Shown here piece by piece: positions 1 through 5,387 of a stretch of 5,387 nt of DNA. The DNA is from Crocinitomicaceae bacterium (lineage in GTDB: Bacteria > Bacteroidota > Bacteroidia > Flavobacteriales_D > Crocinitomicaceae): contig JABSPC010000699.1 of assembly GCA_013215515.1 (NCBI GenBank), positions 1 to 5,387 on the forward strand, read 5' to 3'. How positions within the stretch are numbered: the stretch's first letter is position 1; each line of letters opens with the position of its first letter. Under the pieces are notes generated by a model, which worked only from the letters and a program-made list of their open reading frames with translations, ran no database searches and was not told the DNA's origin. The translations under genes were made by a program, and so were the position numbers.

Positions 1-905
1 GGATTCAAAAGTAAAACGAATAGGAACGACGGAAGAAAGATCCCTGCGCTGGCTGCTAATGCTCCCCAAAAACCACCAAGTTGATATCCGATAAACGTTG
101 CGGTTGAAAGAACTGGACCAGGTGTGAATTGACCAACAGCAATAGCATCCATTAATTCTTGTCTCGATAAGAGATTCGTTTGAACCAATTCAGCATCCAA
201 GTATGCAAATAGCACATAGCCGCTTCCATACAAAATGGCGCCGACTTTAAGGAATTTCCAGAATATGGTTGTAGCCAGAATTTTCGATCCAATGGATGGA
301 ATGGCTAAAGCTCCCAATGAGAGCATCTTTTTCGTGTCGTATTTTGTTTCACCTTTCGAATTATTCTTGAAGTAGAAATAAAAAGCTCCGAGAATTCCCG
401 CGCAAAGTAAAACGAGTACTTCATTTGTATTTGGAAGAAGGCTAGCAACGACGCCAACACCACCGAGAACGCCACGCTCCCATCCCTTTAATGCTTTCTT
501 ACCAAGCTTCAGAATAGCCCCAGCGATTACCGCTAGTACTGCGGGTTTAATTCCTGTAATAAAGGGTTTAACATCTGGTAAGGAACCGTATTCAACGTAG
601 AGAAACGCAAGAAATCCCGTAATAACAACAGCCGGTAATATGAATGCAATTCCGGCAACGAATAATCCAACGACTCCGCCTCGTTCGTGACCACTGTGCA
701 TCGTCATTTCTGTCGAGTTTGGTCCGGGTATTAAATTAGTTGCTCCAATTAAATCCAAAAAATGCTGCCTGCTCATCCATTTTCTTTTCTGAATGATTTC
801 TTGCTCCATCATTGCAATGTGAGCCGCAGGTCCACCAAAAGCAAAGCACCCCATCTTGAAAAAAACCAGTGTGATTTCCTTTAAGTTTCCTTTCGTTTTT
901 GTCAT
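1..905 (-). CDS. chrA: Chromate transporter ChrA, two-domain type (3' end outside the window)
   Basis: This is an inner-membrane transporter of the CHR family (chromate ion transporters), whose long members export chromate, probably by proton-coupled antiport. Reading from the ATG at 905-903 gives 301 residues with no stop before the window edge. Long-chain ChrA proteins are usually near 390-400 residues, so roughly 90 C-terminal residues are missing. The first CHR half shows FGGPAAH at residues 23-29 and PGPNSTEM at 60-67. The second half begins near residue 210, with FLKVGAILYGSGY at 218-230 and QFTPGPV at 259-265, and carries the same PGP signature. A hydrophilic linker (about 180-195) separates the halves. 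The ATG at 905 is preferred over Met18 because family members have a similar N-terminal lead before FGGP. No Shine-Dalgarno sequence or clear promoter precedes it, and a terminator hairpin ends 10 nt upstream, so expression may depend on readthrough from the phosphate transporter gene. The family call is firm. Chromate as the real substrate is inferred from the family; no chrB or chrF regulator is visible. Confidence 0.93.
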   Translation of the reverse strand, partial: MTKTKGNLKEITLVFFKMGCFAFGGPAAHIAMMEQEIIQKRKWMSRQHFLDLIGATNLIPGPNSTEMTMHSGHERGGVVGLFVAGIAFILPAVVITGFLAFLYVEYGSLPDVKPFITGIKPAVLAVIAGAILKLGKKALKGWERGVLGGVGVVASLLPNTNEVLVLLCAGILGAFYFYFKNNSKGETKYDTKKMLSLGALAIPSIGSKILATTIFWKFLKVGAILYGSGYVLFAYLDAELVQTNLLSRQELMDAIAVGQFTPGPVLSTATFIGYQLGGFWGALAASAGIFLPSFLFVLLLN

Positions 906-915
906 GTCCAATCGT

Positions 916-966
916 AAAAAAGGGCCTTATCTCGTTTCGGTTCAACCGATACAGGATAAGACCCTT
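916..966 (-). terminator. Rho-independent terminator (possible attenuator) between the Na/Pi transporter gene and chrA
   Basis: On the minus strand the arm AAGGGTCTTATC (966-955) pairs with GATAAGGCCCTT (931-920) over 12 bp with one G-U wobble, and the following T run reads TTTTTT (921-916). The interior is also structured: a symmetric 5x5 internal loop can form three more pairs, and an apical hairpin is formed by TCGGT/ACCGA (949-937). It lies 20 bp after the stop codon of the Na/Pi transporter gene and should end that transcript. The T run stops only 10 nt before the chrA start codon, so the same hairpin could also limit or regulate chrA expression. Confidence 0.85.
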
Positions 967-986
967 CCTATTAATTATTCGATTTA

Positions 987-3383
987 TTAATCTATGTTTT
1001 TGTCAGCAACGTGCTCCGAAACATTGATAATGTGATCTCCTACTTTTTCCAAAGAAGAGAATACGTTACTATATAGAAGAGCATTGTCCATGTTTTCTTC
1101 GGAACCAAGTTGTTTTAAGTGTTCTCTTCTTAAATTATCTCTAAGTTTATTGATTGCTTTTTCTTTAGCGATTGCTTTGTCAAGAGAAATACTTCCGTAT
1201 TCTGCATTTAAGTTATCATTCATTACGTCAAACGCAGACTCTACTGCCTCCAACATTTTATTCAATCCATTACGTTGTTCAGGAGTGAAGTATGTTTTAT
1301 CGTTGTCTTTGCGCTCGAGCGTTTTTCCAATTTGATAGAAAATATCACCGATACGCTCAAGGTCTGTTGTTATGTTCAGCATTCCACGCATTCTTGTGGA
1401 AGCTTCAATACTCATTTCAAGTCTCGCCGTTTTACCTAAATAGGTAGCAATTTCTACTTCAACTCTGTCCGTGATTTCCTCGTATTTCTCAATTTTCACC
1501 AACATTTTGTTCTTCTCCTTACGATCGGAAGAGTTCAAATGAGTTTCCACGAATTTGTTCATTTTAGAGGTGAGCTTACCAAACTTAGCAACTTCTTTTC
1601 CTGCTTCCAATATGTTGATCTCAGCTGTTGAGCCTAGCGGCCCATTGATAAAGTCCAATTTAAATTCTTCATCAGACTCACCTTTCGATTTTACTGATCG
1701 CTCTGCAATGGAAACCAACTGAGGAATAAACCCAATCAGTACGGAAACATTAATCAGATTAAATAGCGTGTGGAAGAGTGCTATTGCAGTTGCCGCTACG
1801 GCAGCATCCTTGTAGGGGTCACCTGTAACAAGCATAGCGAGTCCATCCAAAAACAGATGGAATATAAGCAGCATCCATATAACTCCAATTACGTTGAACT
1901 TCATGTGAATTCGAGCAGCACGCTTCGCATGTACATTGGCAATTAGTGATGCGAGTTGAGCCGTGATGGTTGTTCCAATATTCTCGCCTAGAACCATAGC
2001 ACATGCAACATCGAATGGAAGTGCTCCTGATGCTACCATTGTTAAGGTTAGTGCCATTGCTGCCGATGATGATTGAATGATCATCGTGACAAGAGCTCCC
2101 AACATAACGAACATTATTGGACCATACCATGCGTCTTTAAAATCAATAAAGAACTGTACCAATGCTGAATCTGCATCTAAATCTGGTACTGATTCTTTTA
2201 AGGCGCCTAGTCCCATAAACAGGATACAAAACCCAAAGATTGCAGTGACCCACGCTTTCGATTTTCCTTTTGATATAAATAATAGTGGTGCAGCTAAGGC
2301 AATCATCATGTAGGCATAATCGCCGATGCTTAACTTAAACCCTAACAACACGATAATCCATGCCGTAATAGTTGTCCCGATATTTGCACCAAACATTACC
2401 CCTGCGGACTGACGAAGGGTCAAAAGCCCAGCGTTCACAAAACTCACCGTCATTACCGTAGTTACGGAGGAGGATTGTACAATAGACGTAATTCCGAACC
2501 CAGTAAGAACTCCCTTCAAACGGTTAGAGGTCATTGCGCCTAGCATTGAACGCAATCTACTTCCCGCAGCTTGTTGCAATCCTTCACTCATTAATTTCAT
2601 TCCAAAAATGAAGAAGGCAAGAGCACCAATTAGAATTAATAATTTAGCAATTCCCCATCCACGCTCTGTTTTTTTAACGACTTTTTTCGACCATACCATC
2701 TTCGATTTTTCCTCTTTCAATTCATCTGTGTCACCAGCGGGAGCGAAACCAATCTTGAAAGTATATTTATCATGTCCATTTAGGTTTTCTACCTTAAACG
2801 TTTTATCGAGAATGGAAAATGAGGTTGTAAAGGACCAATCATCTCCTTGGATACCATGTTTCGATCTTCTCTTTGCAATGTCATTTTGATACTTAATGAT
2901 CGCTTTAATATTTTTACCTTTTAATTTAGTGGCAATATCGTAATCAATACTCCATGATAAGCTCATGTTTTCAGGACCTGCTTTTGCTACAATATTTTCA
3001 AAAAGATGGATGCCAAGTGAATGAAACTCTTGAGATGGCGACCAATTCCCTTCAGAACCAATTTGCCATTCAAAGAAATAGTTCTCATTCAAGTCTTTGA
3101 TCTCAAATTCATTGGTTTTAGAGTTAAAGGACTTTGTATAGATCCATTTTTTATCACCTTCTACATGGAATCTGATTTTAACGTCATTTAAAGAAGTAGA
3201 AGATTCCCAATGAAGTGTGACAGAACCTACTGTATCAATTTCGTTTTTTTCGTCTCTGTCATTTTCGAATAAGTCAGCACTAAAATTGGTAAATGAATCA
3301 TTCAGAACAATTGAGTCTTCCGCATATCCAGTAGCAATGAAGGCAAAAAGGATGAACGTGAGTACTTGGAATTTCTTAAGCAT
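987..3383 (-). CDS. Na+/phosphate cotransporter with periplasmic FN3-like domains and a C-terminal PhoU-like domain
   Basis: This inner-membrane carrier of the NptA/YjbB (PNaS) family moves phosphate with Na+. Numbering is from the preferred ATG at 3383-3381 (798 residues). Residues 1-21 are a signal peptide (MLKKF, then a hydrophobic core, ending TGYA before ED). Two fibronectin-III-like beta domains follow at about 52-123 and 128-236, each with a late WS pair (NWSPS, VWSKK); they should be periplasmic. The transporter core, about 243-560, is an internal duplication: QSSSVTT (303-309) and GANIGTTITA (332-341) recur as QSSSAAM (437-443) and GENIGTTITA (466-475). A helical PhoU-like domain, about 591-798, carries two acidic PhoU metal-site motifs, DLERIGD (674-680) and SLEKVGD (777-783), and should be cytoplasmic. 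The open frame extends to a TTG at 3425, but that adds 14 residues before an obvious signal peptide, and the best promoter lies inside the extension, so ATG 3383 is chosen. NptA-like proteins are usually about 540-560 residues; the extra length is the FN3-like region. It is divergent from the porin gene. Family is firm; direction of transport is inferred. Confidence 0.93.
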   Translation of the reverse strand: MLKKFQVLTFILFAFIATGYAEDSIVLNDSFTNFSADLFENDRDEKNEIDTVGSVTLHWESSTSLNDVKIRFHVEGDKKWIYTKSFNSKTNEFEIKDLNENYFFEWQIGSEGNWSPSQEFHSLGIHLFENIVAKAGPENMSLSWSIDYDIATKLKGKNIKAIIKYQNDIAKRRSKHGIQGDDWSFTTSFSILDKTFKVENLNGHDKYTFKIGFAPAGDTDELKEEKSKMVWSKKVVKKTERGWGIAKLLILIGALAFFIFGMKLMSEGLQQAAGSRLRSMLGAMTSNRLKGVLTGFGITSIVQSSSVTTVMTVSFVNAGLLTLRQSAGVMFGANIGTTITAWIIVLLGFKLSIGDYAYMMIALAAPLLFISKGKSKAWVTAIFGFCILFMGLGALKESVPDLDADSALVQFFIDFKDAWYGPIMFVMLGALVTMIIQSSSAAMALTLTMVASGALPFDVACAMVLGENIGTTITAQLASLIANVHAKRAARIHMKFNVIGVIWMLLIFHLFLDGLAMLVTGDPYKDAAVAATAIALFHTLFNLINVSVLIGFIPQLVSIAERSVKSKGESDEEFKLDFINGPLGSTAEINILEAGKEVAKFGKLTSKMNKFVETHLNSSDRKEKNKMLVKIEKYEEITDRVEVEIATYLGKTARLEMSIEASTRMRGMLNITTDLERIGDIFYQIGKTLERKDNDKTYFTPEQRNGLNKMLEAVESAFDVMNDNLNAEYGSISLDKAIAKEKAINKLRDNLRREHLKQLGSEENMDNALLYSNVFSSLEKVGDHIINVSEHVADKNID

Positions 3384-3398
3384 GCAATATGTAGTTTT

Positions 3399-3429
3399 CA
3401 AATTTATGTTACGAATGTATTTCAATCAA
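3399..3429 (-). promoter_or_regulatory. Bacteroidota-type promoter of the Na/Pi transporter gene
   Basis: On the minus strand a perfect -7 element TAAATTTG (3406-3399; consensus TAnnTTTG) follows a TTG (3429-3427) by 20 nt, within the usual 17-23 nt for the Bacteroidota housekeeping sigma factor. Transcription should start about 5 nt past the -7 element, near 3393. That leaves a leader of only about 10 nt before the ATG at 3383 and lies downstream of the alternative TTG start at 3425. Confidence 0.7.
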
Positions 3430-3451
3430 TTGGATAAATTATCATTTCCTA

Positions 3452-3530
3452 TATTAAGGTAATGTTAACAAATTTGTTCAACGTTAAGATTGCGTTAAGT
3501 CTAGATTTGGAATGTTAATCGAGTATTAAA
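3452..3530. promoter_or_regulatory. Probable Pho-box-like operator array: three pairs of 11-bp-spaced TTAA half-sites
   Basis: The region has exactly six TTAA words, at 3454, 3465, 3484, 3495, 3515 and 3526. They form three pairs with an 11-bp period: TATTAAG-4-TGTTAAC (3452-3469), CGTTAAG-4-CGTTAAG (3482-3499, a perfect repeat) and TGTTAAT-4-TATTAAA (3513-3530). Pair-to-pair distances are 30 and 31 bp, about three helical turns. A 7-bp repeat with a 4-bp spacer is the architecture of PhoB boxes, and TTAA cores occur in Bacillus PhoP boxes (TTAACA) and cyanobacterial SphR boxes (CTTAACCT). Pair 3 sits where the -33 element of the porin promoter would be, as for PhoB-activated promoters; pair 1 is upstream of the transporter promoter. 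The repeat is seen directly; the bound protein is inferred. Confidence 0.6.
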
Positions 3531-3536
3531 TCTGTT

Positions 3537-3544
3537 CATCTTTG
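3537..3544 (+). promoter_or_regulatory. Candidate -7 element of the porin promoter
   Basis: CATCTTTG matches TAnnTTTG at five of six fixed positions and would start transcription near 3550, giving a leader of about 20 nt. No TTG lies 17-23 nt upstream; the nearest good one (3507-3509) is 27 nt away. The TTAA pair at 3513-3530 occupies the missing -33 position, which would fit an activator-dependent promoter. No Shine-Dalgarno sequence precedes the porin ATG, as is common in this phylum. Confidence 0.5.
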
Positions 3545-3569
3545 TACTACAATAAGAAACAAATAACAG

Positions 3570-4811
3570 ATGAATAAGTTGAATAAATCAATACTATTAT
3601 TAACTCTAATACTGCTTTCGTCAATGTCTTTTGCGCAGGACACGGTAAGTACAAAATTTGGAAATGGATTGTACAACGTAGTTTCTAAGGATGGTTCTTG
3701 GAGTATAAAGTTTGGACTTAGAATTCAGTCTTTATATGTTGGAGAAAATAGAATCAATGATATAGACGGCGTTATGCCTGGAACATCTTCGTTCTTAATT
3801 CGAAGAGCTCGTTTGAAATTTGGAGGACACATCTTTTCGCCAAAATTGAAATACAAAATTGAGTTAGGGGTTTCTAATAAAGATTTAGGAAAAGTTGATG
3901 CAACAACTAACATGGCGCCAAGAATGATATTGGACGCTGTTTTGAAATGGAATTTCTACGAAAACTTTGTGTTATGGGCAGGTCAAACAAAGCTTCCTGG
4001 AAATAGAGAACGCGTAATCTCTTCTGCTAATATGGAATTTGTAGATCGTTCGATGTTAAACTCATATTTCAACATTGATCGTGATATGGGAATCCAATTG
4101 CGTCACCACATTACGTTAGGTGAGAGCAAGAAATTTACAATTCGCGAAATATTTTCTGTTTCTCAAGGGGAAGGAAGAAATGTTGTTCAAAATAATTATG
4201 GCGGGTTGCAATATACAGGTCGATTGGAAATCCTACCATTTGGGAAATTTGCAAGCAAAGGGGATTACTCAGGAGGTGACCTAAAAAGAGAAAAAACTCC
4301 TAAATTATCTTTGGCAGCTACTTATAATTTTAATGATAGAGCTGTTAAGAACAGAGGAAGCCAAGGAAGTTACATGGTTGATGCAACTGCAGGTAATTTA
4401 GACGGCCACTTCAACTCTAATGTAACAACGATTTACGTGGATATGATGTTTAAGTACAAAGGCTTCGCTGTAATGGGTGAGTATGCAAACAGGAATGCAG
4501 ATGTCATTAATCACTTTGGCGCTGATTCTACTTCTTCGGCTTCGGTAATGGTAGGGTCATCAATGAACTTGAGTTTGAGTCATTTAATGAAAAACAACTG
4601 GCAAATTGCGGCTCGATATACTTCTTACACGCCACATGCAGATTACAGCGATAATGCTGAACAACGATATACTTTCGGGGTTTCTAAATATGTCGTAGGT
4701 CATTCATTGAAAGTTCAAGCGGATATTACGTACAAAATGGAGGATGATCCTATTGGAAGTACAACAGATGATAAGTTGATGTATCGATTACAGATCGACT
4801 TTCACTTCTAA
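3570..4811 (+). CDS. Outer-membrane porin, phosphate-selective porin O/P family
   Basis: This is a 413-residue beta-barrel porin of the OprO/OprP family (Porin_O_P) in its Bacteroidota form, expected to let phosphate or related anions across the outer membrane. Residues 1-22 form a signal peptide ending SFA, with cleavage before QD. The mature protein begins with a strand-rich section (KDGSWSIKFGLRIQSLY, 40-56), then RRARLKF at 78-84, LDAVLKWNF at 121-129, GQTKLPGNRER at 138-148 and a conserved FVDRS...FNIDRDMG block at 157-174. Amphipathic strands continue to the C-terminus, which ends in Phe (RLQIDFHF), the usual outer-membrane assembly signal. Length is normal for the family and the frame is intact. 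The ATG at 3570 fits the signal peptide exactly. It is divergent from the Na/Pi transporter gene across a shared operator region, which supports a phosphate role. The family call is firm; substrate selectivity is inferred, because Bacteroidota members of this family are not all phosphate-specific. Confidence 0.9.
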   Translation: MNKLNKSILLLTLILLSSMSFAQDTVSTKFGNGLYNVVSKDGSWSIKFGLRIQSLYVGENRINDIDGVMPGTSSFLIRRARLKFGGHIFSPKLKYKIELGVSNKDLGKVDATTNMAPRMILDAVLKWNFYENFVLWAGQTKLPGNRERVISSANMEFVDRSMLNSYFNIDRDMGIQLRHHITLGESKKFTIREIFSVSQGEGRNVVQNNYGGLQYTGRLEILPFGKFASKGDYSGGDLKREKTPKLSLAATYNFNDRAVKNRGSQGSYMVDATAGNLDGHFNSNVTTIYVDMMFKYKGFAVMGEYANRNADVINHFGADSTSSASVMVGSSMNLSLSHLMKNNWQIAARYTSYTPHADYSDNAEQRYTFGVSKYVVGHSLKVQADITYKMEDDPIGSTTDDKLMYRLQIDFHF

Positions 4812-4823
4812 AGGAAGTTAATT

Positions 4824-4872
4824 AAAAGCGCATATTTAAGCCCGACATGATTCATCCTATGGAGCTTTTTTT
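4824..4872 (+). terminator. Probable rho-independent terminator of the porin gene
   Basis: AAAAGC (4824-4829) pairs with GCTTTT (4864-4869), and after a small G/GA internal loop CATA (4831-4834) pairs with TATG (4858-4861). The T run reads seven Ts (4866-4872). The loop is long, about 23 nt, with only a weak inner ATG/CAT stem, so the hairpin is imperfect. Its place 13 nt after the porin stop codon supports the call and separates the porin from the response-regulator gene. Confidence 0.6.
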
Positions 4873-4874
4873 GT

Positions 4875-4892
4875 GTTTAACAAATCGTTAAG
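4875..4892 (+). promoter_or_regulatory. Probable Pho-box-like operator upstream of the response-regulator gene
   Basis: GTTTAAC (4875-4881), a 4-bp spacer AAAT and CGTTAAG (4886-4892) put two TTAA cores (4877 and 4888) exactly 11 bp apart, the same geometry as the three pairs between the transporter and porin genes. Two exact words are shared with that region: TTAACAAAT (4877-4885 and 3465-3473) and CGTTAAG (4886-4892, 3482-3488 and 3493-3499). It lies 53 bp before the regulator ATG, which suggests autoregulation. Confidence 0.5.
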
Positions 4893-4914
4893 GTTTCATT
4901 TCAACATTTCTTAA

Positions 4915-4922
4915 TACATTAG
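4915..4922 (+). promoter_or_regulatory. Weak candidate -7 element for the response-regulator gene
   Basis: TACATTAG matches TAnnTTTG at five of six fixed positions and lies 23 bp before the ATG, downstream of the TTAA pair at 4875-4892. There is no TTG at the right distance upstream, so the promoter is either weak and activator-dependent or elsewhere. Confidence 0.3.
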
Positions 4923-4945
4923 TACCATATTGAATTTAAAATCTC

Positions 4946-5387
4946 ATGAAAGCGAAAATCTTACTTGTTGAAGATGATACTAGTTTAGGGTTCATCATTT
5001 CGGATCAATTGAAGTCTGAAGGATATAGCGTAACGCTATGTGCAGATGGAGCCGAAGGTTTTCAGCGATTCAATGAAGATTCGTTTCACATGTGCATTTT
5101 TGATGTAATGATGCCTAAGAAAGATGGTTTCTCATTGGCTAAAGATGTACGTAAAATTGACAAGAACATTCCAATTCTATTCTTATCGGCTAAGTCAAAT
5201 GATGAAGACAAAGTAGAAGGATTTAAATCTGGAGGAGACGATTATTTAACGAAGCCGTTCAATTCAGAAGAACTTCAGTTGCGCGTTGCAGCGATGTTAC
5301 GACGCGTCAATATCAATGCCGATGATAAAGACGATTCTAATATTCAAATAGGTGAGTATATTTTCGATACAATCAATTTTGAATTAA
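4946..5387 (+). CDS. OmpR/PhoB-class response regulator, RprY-like (3' end outside the window)
   Basis: This is the transcription-factor half of a two-component system. The 147 visible residues hold a complete receiver domain (about 3-120). The acidic pocket is E9-D10-D11, the phosphoacceptor is D53 (FDVMMP, 52-57), the switch residues are S81 and Y100, and the invariant lysine is K103 in LTKPF. S81 replaces the more usual Thr, which is an accepted variant. A charged linker (121-133, NINADDKDDSN-like) follows, and IQIGEYIFDTINFEL (133-147) is the opening beta sheet of the winged-helix Trans_reg_C domain; the recognition helix lies beyond the window. Total length should be about 230 residues. 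The ATG at 4946 fits the family start, without a Shine-Dalgarno sequence. The receiver resembles Bacteroidota RprY. Its place beside a phosphate porin and carrier, with a matching operator in front of it, makes a PhoB-like role plausible but unproven. No histidine kinase is in the window; it may follow downstream. Confidence 0.92.
   Translation, partial: MKAKILLVEDDTSLGFIISDQLKSEGYSVTLCADGAEGFQRFNEDSFHMCIFDVMMPKKDGFSLAKDVRKIDKNIPILFLSAKSNDEDKVEGFKSGGDDYLTKPFNSEELQLRVAAMLRRVNINADDKDDSNIQIGEYIFDTINFEL

Noticed and set aside
736..945. Minus-strand 69-codon open frame starting with TTG inside the terminator region
   Set aside because: It overlaps the start of chrA on the same strand in another frame, and the chrA frame carries clear CHR-family motifs; the short protein has no recognisable features.
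1084..1335. Plus-strand 83-codon open frame
   Set aside because: It is antisense to the PhoU-like domain coding region, has no promoter or coherent protein character, and follows the codon pattern of the real gene.
1819..2130. Minus-strand 103-codon open frame
   Set aside because: It is a frame-shifted reading of the second transporter repeat, with low-complexity Cys/Asn/Ser-rich composition.
2077..2889. Two plus-strand open frames (2077-2313 and 2608-2889)
   Set aside because: Both are antisense to the transporter core and the FN3-like region, where the opposite strand has full family support.
3217..3462. Plus-strand 81-codon open frame reaching into the divergent control region
   Set aside because: It is antisense to the signal peptide and first FN3-like domain and would run through the promoter and the first operator pair; no start signals support it.
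3725..3913. Minus-strand 62-codon open frame inside the porin gene
   Set aside because: It is antisense to conserved porin sequence (RRARLKF region) and has no independent support.
4818..4839. Further TTAA words after the porin stop codon (4818, 4822, 4836)
   Set aside because: They are 4 and 14 bp apart, lie before or inside the terminator hairpin, and do not show the 11-bp spacing, so they were not counted as operator sites.
1..5387. CRISPR arrays, tRNA or rRNA genes, insertion sequences, attachment sites
   Set aside because: No regularly spaced long repeats, cloverleaf-like or rRNA sequence, transposase motifs or terminal inverted repeats were seen on reading both strands.

Overview
The window looks like a phosphate-uptake locus of a Bacteroidota bacterium, most likely in the Flavobacteriales; the genus cannot be fixed from the sequence. 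The evidence is moderately AT-rich DNA, promoters of the Bacteroidota TTG / TAnnTTTG type, start codons without a Shine-Dalgarno sequence, a Bacteroidota-type OprO/OprP-family porin and an RprY-like response regulator.

Layout from left to right. Bases 1-905 (minus strand, running off the left edge) hold the first 301 residues of a two-domain ChrA-type chromate transporter. Bases 906-986 form a short gap almost filled by a strong rho-independent terminator hairpin. Bases 987-3383 (minus strand) encode a large inner-membrane Na+/phosphate cotransporter with a signal peptide, two periplasmic fibronectin-III-like domains, the duplicated QSSS/GxNIGTT transporter core and a C-terminal PhoU-like domain. 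Bases 3384-3569 are a divergent control region. Bases 3570-4811 (plus strand) encode a phosphate-selective-porin-family outer-membrane protein, followed by a probable terminator. Bases 4946-5387 (plus strand, running off the right edge) encode the receiver domain and the first residues of the DNA-binding domain of an OmpR/PhoB-class response regulator.

Together the genes suggest a simple pathway: phosphate crosses the outer membrane through the porin and the inner membrane through the Na+/Pi carrier, whose own PhoU domain probably gates or reports transport. The most interesting signal is in the control DNA. All six TTAA words in the divergent region fall into three pairs, each exactly 11 bp apart, with the pairs 30-31 bp apart. 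This is the 7-4-7 direct-repeat geometry of PhoB/PhoP boxes. A fourth pair, sharing the exact words TTAACAAAT and CGTTAAG, lies upstream of the response-regulator gene. This suggests that the regulator controls both transport genes and itself. No stretch longer than 300 bases lacks a gene; the longest gap is the 186-bp divergent region.
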